Positions 33,839 through 43,064 of a DNA stretch of 64,000 bases are shown piece after piece. Position 1 is the first letter of the stretch; every line of letters starts with the position of its first letter. The notes below the pieces were generated by a model. It saw nothing but the letters and a program-made list of their open reading frames with translations. It made no database searches and was not told where the DNA came from. This stretch comes from Neptunitalea lumnitzerae (GTDB taxonomy: Bacteria > Bacteroidota > Bacteroidia > Flavobacteriales > Flavobacteriaceae): assembly GCF_027924185.1 (NCBI RefSeq), contig NZ_BRVO01000003.1, positions 1 through 64,000 of the forward strand, written 5' to 3'. The position numbers and the translations under genes are program-made.

Positions 33839-34630
33839 ATGATCGAACAAAAAGACCCTAGTAAAAACGTAAAACTCTATTCACAAAAATCAATTGCACT
33901 AGCCACCTTTTTAGGCGGGCCATTAGCTGCGGGTTATTTAATTAGCAAAAACTATAGCAATATTGAAGAGCCTACACATAGCAAAAATGCTCTTATTATA
34001 GGTATCTTAAGTACCCTTATCCTATTTGGAATATTACTACAATTAGATGATGCGGTTATAGATAAAATTCCTTCTGCCATCATACCTGCTATGTATACTA
34101 TTATAATTTATTTCGTAGTTGAAAAATATCAAGGTACCATCCTTACTCTACACAAAGAAAATGGAAATGAGTTTTACTCTCAAGGCAAAGCTGCGCTTAT
34201 AGGTATTATTTCATTACTAACTATTGTAACCGTAATATTTGGCTATTTCTTCTTAAGTACTGATGAGGAAGTATATAACCGTTATGATGCTGAATTAGCT
34301 GTTTTTTCAGAAAATGAAAATGAGACATTGGTTTTCTATGACCATTTAGATACCGAATCGAATGCTACCCTCATCTACGAATTAGAAAATTCAATCATTC
34401 CGAAGTGGAAAGAAAACATTGAGATAATTCATAAAACCAATGAATTTAAAAATCTACCCTCAGAATTAAAGGCGCAAAATGACTTACTCTTAAACTATGC
34501 AGAGCTAAGACTTGAAGCCTTTGAACTTTTTAAAAAAGCAATTAAAGAAGACTCTACTGAGTACAGCAATCAAATAGAGCAACTTCATTACCATATAGAT
34601 GTAGTACTTAACAAACTAAATAACCTTTAA
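33839..34630 (+). CDS. Hypothetical membrane protein
   Basis: A 263-residue protein with four hydrophobic segments in the first half (about 20-36, 48-66, 80-96, 116-140) and a soluble, acidic, helical C-terminal half (about 145-263) with heptad-like patterns. The opening SIALATFLGGPLAAGYLISKN is reminiscent of small Bacteroidota membrane proteins of unknown role. No known domain is seen in the C-terminal part. It is probably co-transcribed with 33142 and ends before a terminator at 34638. Confidence 0.68.
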   Translation: MIEQKDPSKNVKLYSQKSIALATFLGGPLAAGYLISKNYSNIEEPTHSKNALIIGILSTLILFGILLQLDDAVIDKIPSAIIPAMYTIIIYFVVEKYQGTILTLHKENGNEFYSQGKAALIGIISLLTIVTVIFGYFFLSTDEEVYNRYDAELAVFSENENETLVFYDHLDTESNATLIYELENSIIPKWKENIEIIHKTNEFKNLPSELKAQNDLLLNYAELRLEAFELFKKAIKEDSTEYSNQIEQLHYHIDVVLNKLNNL

Positions 34631-34637
34631 AAATTTG

Positions 34638-34660
34638 AAGCCGCTTTTACAGCGGCTTTC
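34638..34660 (+). terminator. Terminator after 33839 gene
   Basis: AAGCCGCT (34638-34645) pairs with AGCGGCTT (34651-34658) around TTTAC. The T-tract is short. Confidence 0.7.
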
Positions 34661-34827
34661 TTATGTGCTTCTTTATCACAATTTAACTGCCTAACCTCTC
34701 AAACCATCAACGTTTACCATACCTCACCACCTAAACCTCTGAAAGTGTGAAAACAACACATATACATCATGTATAAAAATAAAGCAGGTGTATATATTTT
34801 TAATTTTACGAAAACGTTTGAATTATA

Positions 34828-34835
34828 TATTTTTG
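34828..34835 (+). promoter_or_regulatory. Putative -7 element of gap
   Basis: TATTTTTG matches TAnnTTTG, 34 bases before the ATG. The -33 element is unclear. Confidence 0.45.
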
Positions 34836-34869
34836 TATTACTAAAATCACAAAAACAAACAAATATATA

Positions 34870-36318
34870 ATGACTAGTAACGCCACTTACGAAAAAGAAC
34901 TTTCTTTTCAAGCAGACAGGAGACGTGCCACTGTTGAGTTTATTAAAGTTGTTAGCGATCTATGGTATGAAAAAGCTATAGAGCTTGTGTTCTTCAGAAA
35001 TCAATTATTAGACAACAGTGTAAGTCAAATTTTAAATTTACACGAATATGCTGCAGAATTTGTAGAAAAACCAATCTCTGTTTTTGATTCGGTTGAAATT
35101 GCTAAAGCTATTTATTCATCAGACCTACCTCCTGCCAAATTAGATATTGGTAAACTTACGTATGAATATCAACTTGAAGACGAGAAGCACGGTAATGCGC
35201 GTTCTTTTGTTATTAATAAACTTAAAGACGCCAACAAAACTAAAAAAATAGTACCAAGAGACGTGGTATTATACGGCTTTGGTAGAATTGGAAGGCTTTT
35301 AGCCAGAGAGTTAATGACTAAAGTAGGTAGAGGTGGTCAATTACGTCTTAGAGCTATTGTAACTAGAGATAAAAATACTCCAGAGTCTTTAGAAAAAAGA
35401 GCAGCTTTGTTAAGAAGTGATTCGGTACACGGGCATTTCCCTGGGGTAGTTACGGTAGATCTAGAAAATGAAGCCTTAACTATTAATGGTACTACAGTGC
35501 ATATGATTTCATCTCACGCACCAGAAAACATTAACTATACCGAATATGGAATAGATAATGCGCTAGTAATAGATAATACAGGAGCCTTTAGAGACAAAGA
35601 AGCACTAAGCAGACATTTAGTAGCCAAAGGTACTAGCCACGTGCTATTAACGGCACCAGGAAAAGAAATACCAAACATTGTACATGGGGTAAACCATTTA
35701 ACATACAACCCTAAAGAGCAATTTATTTTTTCTGCAGCATCTTGTACCACCAATGCCATTACTCCTATTTTAAAAGCTATTGAAGATTCACTTGGGGTGG
35801 TTAAAGGTCATTTAGAAACCATACACGCCTACACTAACGACCAGAACCTGGTAGACAATATGCACGGCAAATACCGAAGAGGAAGAGCTGCGGCCATTAA
35901 CATGGTTATTACAGAAACCGGCGCTGGAAAAGCCGTAGCTAAAGCACTACCTTCATTAAGTGGTAAACTTACCTCTAATGCCATTAGAGTGCCAGTTCCA
36001 AACGGATCTTTAGCCGTATTAAACTTAGAGGTAGAAAAAACCACTTCTGTAGATGATGTAAATAATATTATTAAAAAATATGCCTTAGAAGGTAATTTAG
36101 TAGAGCAAATTCAATATTCTTTGAGTAACGAATTAGTGTCCTCTGACATTGTAGGATCTTCTGCCCCTTCTATTTATGATAGCAAGGCAACCATTGTAAA
36201 TAAAGATGGTAAAAATATAATTCTGTATATATGGTATGATAATGAATACGGATACTCTAACCAAGTAATACGCCTAGCCAAATATATAGCTCAAGTGAGA
36301 AGATTTACTTATTATTAA
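34870..36318 (+). CDS. gap: Glyceraldehyde-3-phosphate dehydrogenase, long form
   Basis: A 482-residue GAPDH. Residues 131-482 are the enzyme proper: NAD-binding YGFGRIGRLLAREL (134-148), catalytic C292 in SAASCTTNAITPI, the histidine of HAYTNDQ that activates it, and WYDNEYGYS near the end. The first 130 residues are an extra helical domain (DLWYEKAIELVFFRNQLLD) absent from the usual 330-residue GAPDH but known in a long Bacteroidota form. The function of the extension is not known; it may tune cofactor use or oligomerisation. The gene stands alone between terminators. A second, short GAPDH elsewhere would suggest this one works in gluconeogenesis, which cannot be checked here. Confidence 0.92.
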   Translation: MTSNATYEKELSFQADRRRATVEFIKVVSDLWYEKAIELVFFRNQLLDNSVSQILNLHEYAAEFVEKPISVFDSVEIAKAIYSSDLPPAKLDIGKLTYEYQLEDEKHGNARSFVINKLKDANKTKKIVPRDVVLYGFGRIGRLLARELMTKVGRGGQLRLRAIVTRDKNTPESLEKRAALLRSDSVHGHFPGVVTVDLENEALTINGTTVHMISSHAPENINYTEYGIDNALVIDNTGAFRDKEALSRHLVAKGTSHVLLTAPGKEIPNIVHGVNHLTYNPKEQFIFSAASCTTNAITPILKAIEDSLGVVKGHLETIHAYTNDQNLVDNMHGKYRRGRAAAINMVITETGAGKAVAKALPSLSGKLTSNAIRVPVPNGSLAVLNLEVEKTTSVDDVNNIIKKYALEGNLVEQIQYSLSNELVSSDIVGSSAPSIYDSKATIVNKDGKNIILYIWYDNEYGYSNQVIRLAKYIAQVRRFTYY

Positions 36319-36342
36319 ATCATATTGTTAGTATTGTTGTTG

Positions 36343-36376
36343 AAAATCCTGAGAACCATTTCTCAGGATTTTTTTT
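36343..36376 (+). terminator. Terminator after gap
   Basis: AAAATCCTGAGAA (36343-36355) pairs with TTCTCAGGATTTT (36360-36372) around CCAT, with a T-run. Confidence 0.9.
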
Positions 36377-36439
36377 ATATTTTTTTTATTATAATCGTAT
36401 ATATTTTTACGTAATTTGATTTTTAAAACTTAGATACAC

Positions 36440-37813
36440 ATGAACGATAAAATAATAGTTGGTAGCGAAGAATGGGTTAAATTACCTAAAATTAATGTTC
36501 CAGCAATTAAAGTAAGAGTAGATAGTGGTGCCAAAACATCTGCCTTACACGCGGTTAATATTGAGCCTTTCATTAAAGAGGGAGAACATTGGGTTAGGTA
36601 TGATGTATACCCTGTTCAAGCTAATGGTAAAACTGTTGTTCATTGTGAATCGCCAATTGCAGACAAACGTATAATTAAAAGTTCTACAGGCACCAAAGAG
36701 AGCAGGTATGTAATTAAAACATTACTACATATTTCAGACGATGTTTGGGAGATAGAACTTACTTTAACCAACCGCGACTCTATGGGGTACCGCATGCTTT
36801 TAGGTAGAGAAGCTATGAACGGAAGAATTTTGGTTGATCCAGAAAGCAGCTTTTTGTTAGGTACCGTAGAAGATTCTGAATTGAGTCAATTATACAAGTC
36901 TAAAGACATTGAGAAAAAAGGACTTAAAATTGGATTACTAGCTAGTAATCCAGACCTATATAGCAATAAAAGAATTATTGAAGCAGGAGAACGTTTAGGG
37001 CATGAAATGATATTTTTAAACATTGCTCAATGTTACATGAAATTAGATGCTAAGACTCCTGAAATTCATTTTAGAGGAGGTAAAATTTTAAACGATCTAG
37101 ATGCAGTTATTCCTAGAATAAGACCTAGTATGACATTCTATGGTTGTGCATTAACCAGACAATTTGAGGCGCTTAATATCTTTTGTTTAAACTCTGCTGC
37201 GGCTATTACCCAGTCTAGAGATAAATTATACTCGTTACAGTTACTACTTAACAACGGTATTAATATACCTACTACTGGATTTGCTAACTCACCCCTAGAT
37301 ACATCTGATTTAATTAAAATGGTTGGTGGCTCTCCTCTTATAGTAAAACTATTAGAAGGTACACAAGGAAAAGGAGTTGTATTAGCTGAAACTAAAAAAG
37401 CTGCTGAAAGTGTTATTAATGCTTTCAAGAGTTTAAAAGCAAACATCTTAGTACAAGAGTTTATTAAAGAAGCTAGTGGTAAAGATCTTAGATTATTTGT
37501 AATTGATGGTAAAGTAGTTGCTGCAATACAAAGAGAAGCCTTGCCTGGCGAATTTAGAGCTAATATTCACTTGGGAGGTACGGCAAGTATTATTAAACCT
37601 ACTATTGACGAAAAGAAAATAGCTGTAAAAGCTGCCAAAGCAATGGGGCTAAAAGTTGCAGGGGTAGATATTATAAGATCTTCTAAAGGACCCTTATTAT
37701 TAGAAGTTAACTCTTCTCCTGGTTTAGAGGGTATTGAAACTGCTACAGAAAAAGATGTAGCTTCTTTAATGATTAATGCGATAGAAAAAAGTTTAAAATG
37801 GTCTAAGAAATAA
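36440..37813 (+). CDS. rimK: RimB-RimK fusion: retropepsin-like protease domain plus S6 glutamate ligase
   Basis: A 457-residue two-domain protein. Residues 1-150 match the RimB/DUF785 ATP-dependent zinc protease family, a retropepsin-like fold; its aspartyl motif is D28-S-G in VDSGAKTSALHA, and LLGREAMNGRILVDP closes the domain. Residues about 160-457 are a RimK ATP-grasp ligase: SRDKLYSLQLLL, IVKLLEGTQGKGVVLAE, RLFVIDGKVVAAIQRE, and the metal-binding LLEVNSSPGLEGIE. RimK adds glutamate to the C-terminus of ribosomal protein S6, and RimB is its partner in organisms with separate genes. Here both are one chain. The start is ATG 36440; a small unknown gene follows after 54 bases. Confidence 0.9.
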   Translation: MNDKIIVGSEEWVKLPKINVPAIKVRVDSGAKTSALHAVNIEPFIKEGEHWVRYDVYPVQANGKTVVHCESPIADKRIIKSSTGTKESRYVIKTLLHISDDVWEIELTLTNRDSMGYRMLLGREAMNGRILVDPESSFLLGTVEDSELSQLYKSKDIEKKGLKIGLLASNPDLYSNKRIIEAGERLGHEMIFLNIAQCYMKLDAKTPEIHFRGGKILNDLDAVIPRIRPSMTFYGCALTRQFEALNIFCLNSAAAITQSRDKLYSLQLLLNNGINIPTTGFANSPLDTSDLIKMVGGSPLIVKLLEGTQGKGVVLAETKKAAESVINAFKSLKANILVQEFIKEASGKDLRLFVIDGKVVAAIQREALPGEFRANIHLGGTASIIKPTIDEKKIAVKAAKAMGLKVAGVDIIRSSKGPLLLEVNSSPGLEGIETATEKDVASLMINAIEKSLKWSKK

Positions 37814-37867
37814 ATCACAAACTTGTAAGTTTAATCACCCAAATTTTACACACAAATTTAATTCAAC

Positions 37868-38278
37868 ATGCTATCAACTATTAGTGATTTAGAAGTACAA
37901 TTCACCTATAATTTAGATGAAGTGGTACTATATATATATGATTATTTTGTTCTTTCGGTTGTTAAAGAAGGTGTAATGATAGATAAGAATTTATGCCTGA
38001 GAGCTATGAATATATTTACGGATCACTTTGGTGAAGATAAACCTTTTGCATATATAACATTAAGAGAAAACTCTTATTCTGTAGATCCTACTGTATATTT
38101 TACATTACGAAATCAAAAAAATTTAAAAGCATTTGCTGTTATTTCTAAAAAAGAAATAGATTTCTTCAATTTTAAAATTGAAAAGTTCTTTTTTAAACAA
38201 CCAAACATGAAGATTTTCTACGATAAGAAAAGTGCTTTTATGTGGGTTAATAATATCTTAGGAGTAAACAACTCCTAA
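37868..38278 (+). CDS. Hypothetical small cytosolic protein
   Basis: A 136-residue protein without signal peptide or membrane segment. It shows alternating strands and helices (LEVQFTYNLDEVVLYIYDYF, FAYITLRENSYSVDP, AFAVISKKEIDFF, KSAFMWVNNILG) that resemble a SpoIIAA/STAS-like alpha/beta fold, but I cannot assign a family. It lies 54 bases behind rimK and is probably co-transcribed. Its last codons form the left arm of the terminator at 38252-38284, so gene end and transcript end coincide. Confidence 0.68.
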   Translation: MLSTISDLEVQFTYNLDEVVLYIYDYFVLSVVKEGVMIDKNLCLRAMNIFTDHFGEDKPFAYITLRENSYSVDPTVYFTLRNQKNLKAFAVISKKEIDFFNFKIEKFFFKQPNMKIFYDKKSAFMWVNNILGVNNS

Positions 38279-38284
38279 GATATT
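38252..38284. terminator. Bidirectional terminator overlapping the end of a CDS
   Basis: A 14-bp perfect stem, AATATCTTAGGAGT (38252-38265) with ACTCCTAAGATATT (38271-38284), around AAACA. It overlaps the last codons and stop of the 37868 gene and faces the convergent hutH. The T-tracts are short. Confidence 0.75.
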
Positions 38285-38291
38285 GTATGTT

Positions 38292-39806
38292 TTAATTCAT
38301 GTATATTTCTGAAAAATCAACTTCATAAGCATCTATAAAGTCAATTGATTTTTCAATATCTAGGTGAAGAAAACGGTCTTGTTCTACAAAAGGAACTTCT
38401 TTAACAAAAGCACTTAAAAACTCCTCTATTAGTATAGAACTTTTATTTGGTCTTCTGAATTCAATAGCTTGAGATGCATTTAAAAGTTCTATGGCTAATA
38501 TACGCTCTACATTATCTAATATTCTAAGACATTTTGTAGCTGCATTAGCCCCCATACTCACGTGGTCTTCTTGTCCGTTAGAAGACACAATACTATCTAT
38601 ACTACTTGGTGAGGCAAGTTGTTTATTCTGACTTACAATACTTGCTGCAGTATATTGCGGAATCATAAACCCAGAATTAATTCCCGGATCATTCACTAAA
38701 AACACTGGTAACTCACGTAGGCCCGAAACCAATTGGAAAATTCTACGTTCAGATATATTACCCAATTCTGCCATCGCAATACCTAGGTAGTCTAAGCCTA
38801 AAGCCAAAGGTTGCCCATGAAAGTTTCCTCCAGATATAATCTTATCTTCTTTTACAAATATGTTTGGGTTATCTGTTACCGAGTTTATTTCAGTTTTAAA
38901 GGTTTTTCTAACAAAAGTTAAAGTGTCTTTTGTAGCTCCATGTACCTGTGGCATACACCTAAAAGAATAAGGGTCTTGTACGTGTTTCTTTTCTCTAGAA
39001 ATCAATTCACTTCCTTCTAAAAAACTCAATACACGTTCAGCTGTTTTTATTTGCCCCCTGTGCGGTCTTATAAGATGAATTAAATCTGTAAAAGGCTCCT
39101 TTCTACCATCAAAAGCTTCTAGAGATATGGTTCCTATCAAATCTGCCAAATAAGATAATTTATAAGCTTTTAGTAAACAATACACCCCGTAAGCACTCAT
39201 AAACTGCGTACCATTTAACAATGCCAATCCTTCTTTAGAACGTAACTCAAGTGGTTCCCATCCAAATTTTTCTTGTAAAATACTAGCATCTTTTATCTCA
39301 CCATTTACATACACCTCTCCCATTCCTAACAAAGGCAATGCTAAATGGGCTAATGGAGCCAAATCTCCTGATGCACCTAACGATCCTTGTGTGTACACTA
39401 CCGGATATACATCATTATTAAAAAAATCAATTAACCTATTAACAGTTGCCAATTGCACACCACTATGCCCATAACTTAAAGATTGTACCTTTAGTAAAAG
39501 CATTAACTTAATAATACCCACCGGTACTTTTTCTCCTGTTCCGCAAGCGTGAGATTTGACTAGATTTTCTTGTAGTTTAGATAAATTAGAAGTAGATATT
39601 TTAACATTATACAGCGCTCCAAAACCTGTATTAATACCATAAATAGGCTCTTTATGAGCCTTCATTTTTTCATCTAAATAGGTTCTGCTTTTTTCAATTA
39701 AGTACTTTGATTCATCCGAAAGTTTAATGTTCTTATTTTGAGAAATTATTGTATTTATCTCCGATAAATCAAGTATATTGCTGCTTATATAATGTATTTG
39801 CGTCAT
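38292..39806 (-). CDS. hutH: Histidine ammonia-lyase
   Basis: A 504-residue enzyme converting L-histidine to urocanate and ammonia, the first step of histidine degradation. The tripeptide Ala-Ser-Gly that cyclises to the MIO cofactor lies in GSLGASGDLAPLAH. YGINTGFGALYNVKIS at the N-terminus, GNFHGQPLALGLDYLGIAM, and QEDHVSMGANAATK are further family blocks. No hutU, hutI or hutG lies nearby, unlike the usual hut operon, so the other steps are encoded elsewhere or the product serves another use. Phenylalanine or tyrosine lyases are similar; the length and motifs favour histidine. Confidence 0.92.
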   Translation of the reverse strand: MTQIHYISSNILDLSEINTIISQNKNIKLSDESKYLIEKSRTYLDEKMKAHKEPIYGINTGFGALYNVKISTSNLSKLQENLVKSHACGTGEKVPVGIIKLMLLLKVQSLSYGHSGVQLATVNRLIDFFNNDVYPVVYTQGSLGASGDLAPLAHLALPLLGMGEVYVNGEIKDASILQEKFGWEPLELRSKEGLALLNGTQFMSAYGVYCLLKAYKLSYLADLIGTISLEAFDGRKEPFTDLIHLIRPHRGQIKTAERVLSFLEGSELISREKKHVQDPYSFRCMPQVHGATKDTLTFVRKTFKTEINSVTDNPNIFVKEDKIISGGNFHGQPLALGLDYLGIAMAELGNISERRIFQLVSGLRELPVFLVNDPGINSGFMIPQYTAASIVSQNKQLASPSSIDSIVSSNGQEDHVSMGANAATKCLRILDNVERILAIELLNASQAIEFRRPNKSSILIEEFLSAFVKEVPFVEQDRFLHLDIEKSIDFIDAYEVDFSEIYMN

Positions 39807-39913
39807 TTAATTAAATTCTTAGGAGTTCAAAAATCCGCATAAACATTATATTTTCCAAATTAATAACTATTGATACTAACAATTATTTAAATTATTTTAC
39901 TTAGAATACTAAT

Positions 39914-41281
39914 ATGAAAAAATTCTCCGTTTTACTTGCCTCTCTGGCAATATTCAGCTGTCAAAAAACACCTAAAGATTACATGGTTTTAAGTGGTACA
40001 GTTACCAACCCAAATACAGAAAATGTATTGGTTTCTGGACACGGATTAAGAGAAAAACTACCTTTGACTGCTGACGGTACATTTTCAGACACTTTGAAAA
40101 TTAAAGAGCCTGGTTATTACACCTTACGAATAGGAAAAGAATCATCTACTTTTTACTTAGCAAACGGTGGAGATATTGATTTAACTATAGACACTAAACT
40201 TTTTGACGAAACCTTAAAATATACAGGTGAAGGAGCTGCTGAAAATAATTATTTAGCAGCAAAATATTTAAGTAACGAAGAGTTAACAGCTAATCAAAAG
40301 GAATTTTATTCATTAGATGAAAAAGCTTTTGTAGCTAAAGTAGACAGTATAGAAAAAGCATACAAAGACAAATTAGACGATGCTGATGTTAGTGATGAGT
40401 TTGAAGCTCTAGAGACTAAGAACTTAAAATACGATACGTATACATATTTAAATTACTACCAAAGAGCGTACCCTCATTACACAGGAAATCCTGAGTATAC
40501 ACCTTCTGAAACTATTACAAGCTACAAATCAGAAATTGATTATGATAACGATGCCGATGCCAAAGCATATTCAAACTATGCTGGGTTAGTGATTAGTGAT
40601 TTCTATGCTAAAACCAATGCTTTAGAAAATGAAGATTCTCTTAAATATAAAACAATTGAGCTTTTAAAAGCTAAGAAAAGTCCGGTACTACAACAAAAAA
40701 TAATGGACGAATTGGCTTTTGAAATTAGACCAGGAAATATGGAGATTGCACCTTATTATTTTGATGAGTTTATGGAGCTATCTACCGATGAAGCTTTTAA
40801 AGAAAATCTTATTGTTCAGTATGAACTTTTTAAAAAGCTAATTGCAGGAGCACCTTCTCCTACCTTTAAAAACTATGAAAGTATTGACCGCAAAGAAATG
40901 TCTTTAGCTGACTTTAAAGGTAAATATGTTTACATAGATGTTTGGGCTACTTGGTGCGGGCCTTGTAAAAGAGAAATCCCATACTTAAAACAAGTAGAAG
41001 AACAATTTAAAGATAAAAATATTGAGTTTGTTGGTATTTCTGTTGATGTAAAAGCCGATAAAAATACTTGGAGAACTTTTGTAGAAGAAAATGAATTGGT
41101 AGGTACGCAATTATTTGCTGATAAAGATTGGAGTTCTGATTTTATGGTGGAATATGGTGTACAATACATCCCAAGATTTATTCTTATTGATACCGAAGGA
41201 AACATTATTAATGCTGCTGCTCCTAACCCATCTAGCGGAGAAGAGCTAACAGATTTACTAAGTTCTTTAGAAAATATATAA
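39914..41281 (+). CDS. TlpA-like redoxin lipoprotein with DUF4369-type N-terminus
   Basis: A 455-residue envelope protein. A lipoprotein signal, MKKFSVLLASLAIFSCQKTP with lipobox cysteine C16, is followed by a beta-rich DUF4369-like domain (about 20-110), a helical middle region (about 120-300) and a thioredoxin-like domain from about 315. The redox site is WATWCGPCKREIP near residue 345-355 and the cis-proline is in YIPRFILID. It probably keeps disulfides of periplasmic or surface proteins in order. It is one of the large set of such lipoproteins in Bacteroidota. It is single, with a strong terminator at 41302 facing nnrD/nnrE. Confidence 0.88.
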   Translation: MKKFSVLLASLAIFSCQKTPKDYMVLSGTVTNPNTENVLVSGHGLREKLPLTADGTFSDTLKIKEPGYYTLRIGKESSTFYLANGGDIDLTIDTKLFDETLKYTGEGAAENNYLAAKYLSNEELTANQKEFYSLDEKAFVAKVDSIEKAYKDKLDDADVSDEFEALETKNLKYDTYTYLNYYQRAYPHYTGNPEYTPSETITSYKSEIDYDNDADAKAYSNYAGLVISDFYAKTNALENEDSLKYKTIELLKAKKSPVLQQKIMDELAFEIRPGNMEIAPYYFDEFMELSTDEAFKENLIVQYELFKKLIAGAPSPTFKNYESIDRKEMSLADFKGKYVYIDVWATWCGPCKREIPYLKQVEEQFKDKNIEFVGISVDVKADKNTWRTFVEENELVGTQLFADKDWSSDFMVEYGVQYIPRFILIDTEGNIINAAAPNPSSGEELTDLLSSLENI

Positions 41282-41301
41282 GTAGGATACCTCTAGCTTA
41301 T

Positions 41302-41337
41302 AAAAAAGCGGATTCTTATATAAGAATCCGCTTTTTT
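41302..41337. terminator. Bidirectional terminator
   Basis: An 18-bp near-continuous palindrome (41302-41319 with 41320-41337) containing GCGGATTCTTAT, flanked by A6 and T7. It serves two convergent genes. Confidence 0.92.
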
Positions 41338-41355
41338 TATTTTTGATGTTAATAT

Positions 41356-42867
41356 TTAAGCCTGCGAAAATAAGTCTAAATAAGCATCTCCAAGAAAATC
41401 AATAATTTCTGTTGCAGTTAAAGCTTGGTAACTATTTTTTTCTACGGATAAATCTCCTGCCTTTCCATGCAAGTAAACCCCAAAAACAGCAGCTTCTACT
41501 TCGGTATATTGTTGCGCTACTAAACCAGCAATTATGCCTGTTAAAGTATCTCCACTACCTGCCGTAGCCATTCCAGGATTTCCGGTAGTATTAATGTACA
41601 AAGCATCATGATACACCGTAATACTATGCGCTCCTTTTATAACCACTATCAGATCATATGCTTTTGAGAAAGCTTTTACCTTAGCAAGTTTATCAAAATC
41701 ATCTTTCCACGCTCCTATCAAACGTTTTAACTCTCCTGGGTGTGGCGTTAGAATAGTTTTGCTTGGCAGCTTTTCCAATAAATCCTGTTCTTGCGCCAAT
41801 ATATTTAAACCATCTGCATCTATTACTAGCGGTAGTGTATTAACTTCTAAAAACTGTCGGAATGCATTTTTTGTAACTGGTTTTGTATCCATACCCATTC
41901 CAACCGCTACCACCGTTGGTTTTACCTCAAATTCTATTTCCGAAATATATTCATCATGTTTAGAGGTTAACACCATAATTTCTGGTAAAGCAGTTTGCAT
42001 AATCTGGTAACCACATTTAGGCAAATAAGCTGTAACCAATCCTGCACCAGAGTTTAAAGCAGCCTCAGAACTCAACATAGCAGCTCCTATTTTGCCATAA
42101 CTACCCCCTACTACTAACACATGCCCATAGGTATTTTTATGAGAAAACTTTTCTCGTGGTTTGTACATTTCAAGAGCCTCTTGTTTTCCTATTACATAGG
42201 TTGAACTATCAGATTGGGTTATATACTCCATATCTAACCCAATATCTAAAACTTCAAAATTATTAGAATAAATTCCGGTATCAGGTAAAAAGAAAGGTAG
42301 TTTTGGTAATTGAAAACTTAACGTATGATTAGCTTGTATAACTGCTGATGTATCTTCCGGCACTGCTTCCATATACAATCCAGAAGGAATATCAACAGAA
42401 ACCACAAAGGCCTTCGATTGGTTTATGTATTGTATCAAATTAGCTACCCAGTTTTCAGGGGGTCTGTTTAAGCCTTGCCCAAAAATAGCATCAACTATAA
42501 TGTCTTCTTTTGCTAATTCAGGAAAATCATTTGATTCTTTAATCACTTCAGGCCAGTAATTCATTTCCTTTAATCGCTCATAATTTACTAAAAAGTCAGC
42601 AGACCTTTGCTCACTAAAATTTACTATATATACAGCAACATTATACTTTTCTTTCACTAACATTCTAGCAAGCGCTAAACCGTCTCCACCGTTATTTCCT
42701 ACCCCACAAAATATATGTAACTTAACATTAGCTCCTTGCAATCTGCTATGTAACCAATTAAAAAGCTCACTAGCAGCTCTTTCCATTAACTCTATACTAG
42801 TAATTCCTTGATTTTGTATTGTATAATTATCAGCTTCCTTTAGCTGTTTCGCATTTAAAATTTTCAT
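41356..42867 (-). CDS. nnr: Bifunctional NAD(P)H-hydrate epimerase/ADP-dependent dehydratase
   Basis: A 503-residue fusion repairing damaged NAD(P)H hydrates. The N-terminal YjeF_N domain (about 1-215) has the glycine-rich GVGNNGGDGLALAR of the epimerase. The C-terminal YjeF_C kinase-like domain has GHVLVVGGSYGKIGAAMLSS, LTPHPGELKRLIG, KGAHSITVY, and the catalytic NPGMATAGSGDTLTGI. Full-length and typical. It is divergent from the thr promoter (42920) with a 52-base gap to the -33 element and stands alone on the leftward strand. Confidence 0.95.
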   Translation of the reverse strand: MKILNAKQLKEADNYTIQNQGITSIELMERAASELFNWLHSRLQGANVKLHIFCGVGNNGGDGLALARMLVKEKYNVAVYIVNFSEQRSADFLVNYERLKEMNYWPEVIKESNDFPELAKEDIIVDAIFGQGLNRPPENWVANLIQYINQSKAFVVSVDIPSGLYMEAVPEDTSAVIQANHTLSFQLPKLPFFLPDTGIYSNNFEVLDIGLDMEYITQSDSSTYVIGKQEALEMYKPREKFSHKNTYGHVLVVGGSYGKIGAAMLSSEAALNSGAGLVTAYLPKCGYQIMQTALPEIMVLTSKHDEYISEIEFEVKPTVVAVGMGMDTKPVTKNAFRQFLEVNTLPLVIDADGLNILAQEQDLLEKLPSKTILTPHPGELKRLIGAWKDDFDKLAKVKAFSKAYDLIVVIKGAHSITVYHDALYINTTGNPGMATAGSGDTLTGIIAGLVAQQYTEVEAAVFGVYLHGKAGDLSVEKNSYQALTATEIIDFLGDAYLDLFSQA

Positions 42868-42919
42868 TTATTAATGATTATTCTGTTTAATTGTTAATTT
42901 AATAAAAATAAGTTTATTG

Positions 42920-42950
42920 TTTGTCTATTTAACTAAATAGCCTACATTTG
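42920..42950 (+). promoter_or_regulatory. Promoter of the thr operon
   Basis: TTTG (42920-42923), 19-nt spacer and TACATTTG (42943-42950): a full match to the Bacteroidota TTTG/TAnnTTTG form. It lies about 115 bases before the leader peptide start. Confidence 0.8.
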
Positions 42951-43022
42951 AAAAACCACTTATTAAAAATAGATACTTCTGATGATACGAAGAAGTTTTT
43001 GATAAGAAACATTTTTTTAAGC

Positions 43023-43062
43023 AAGAGACAAGTCTCTTAATAATAATCTCGAATTTTCGAGT
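43023..43062 (+). promoter_or_regulatory. Two hairpins in the thr leader RNA
   Basis: AAGAGAC AA GTCTCTT (43023-43038) and CTCGAA TT TTCGAG (43049-43062) are short hairpins just before the leader-peptide ATG. They may influence leader translation. Confidence 0.5.
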
Positions 43063-43064
43063 AC

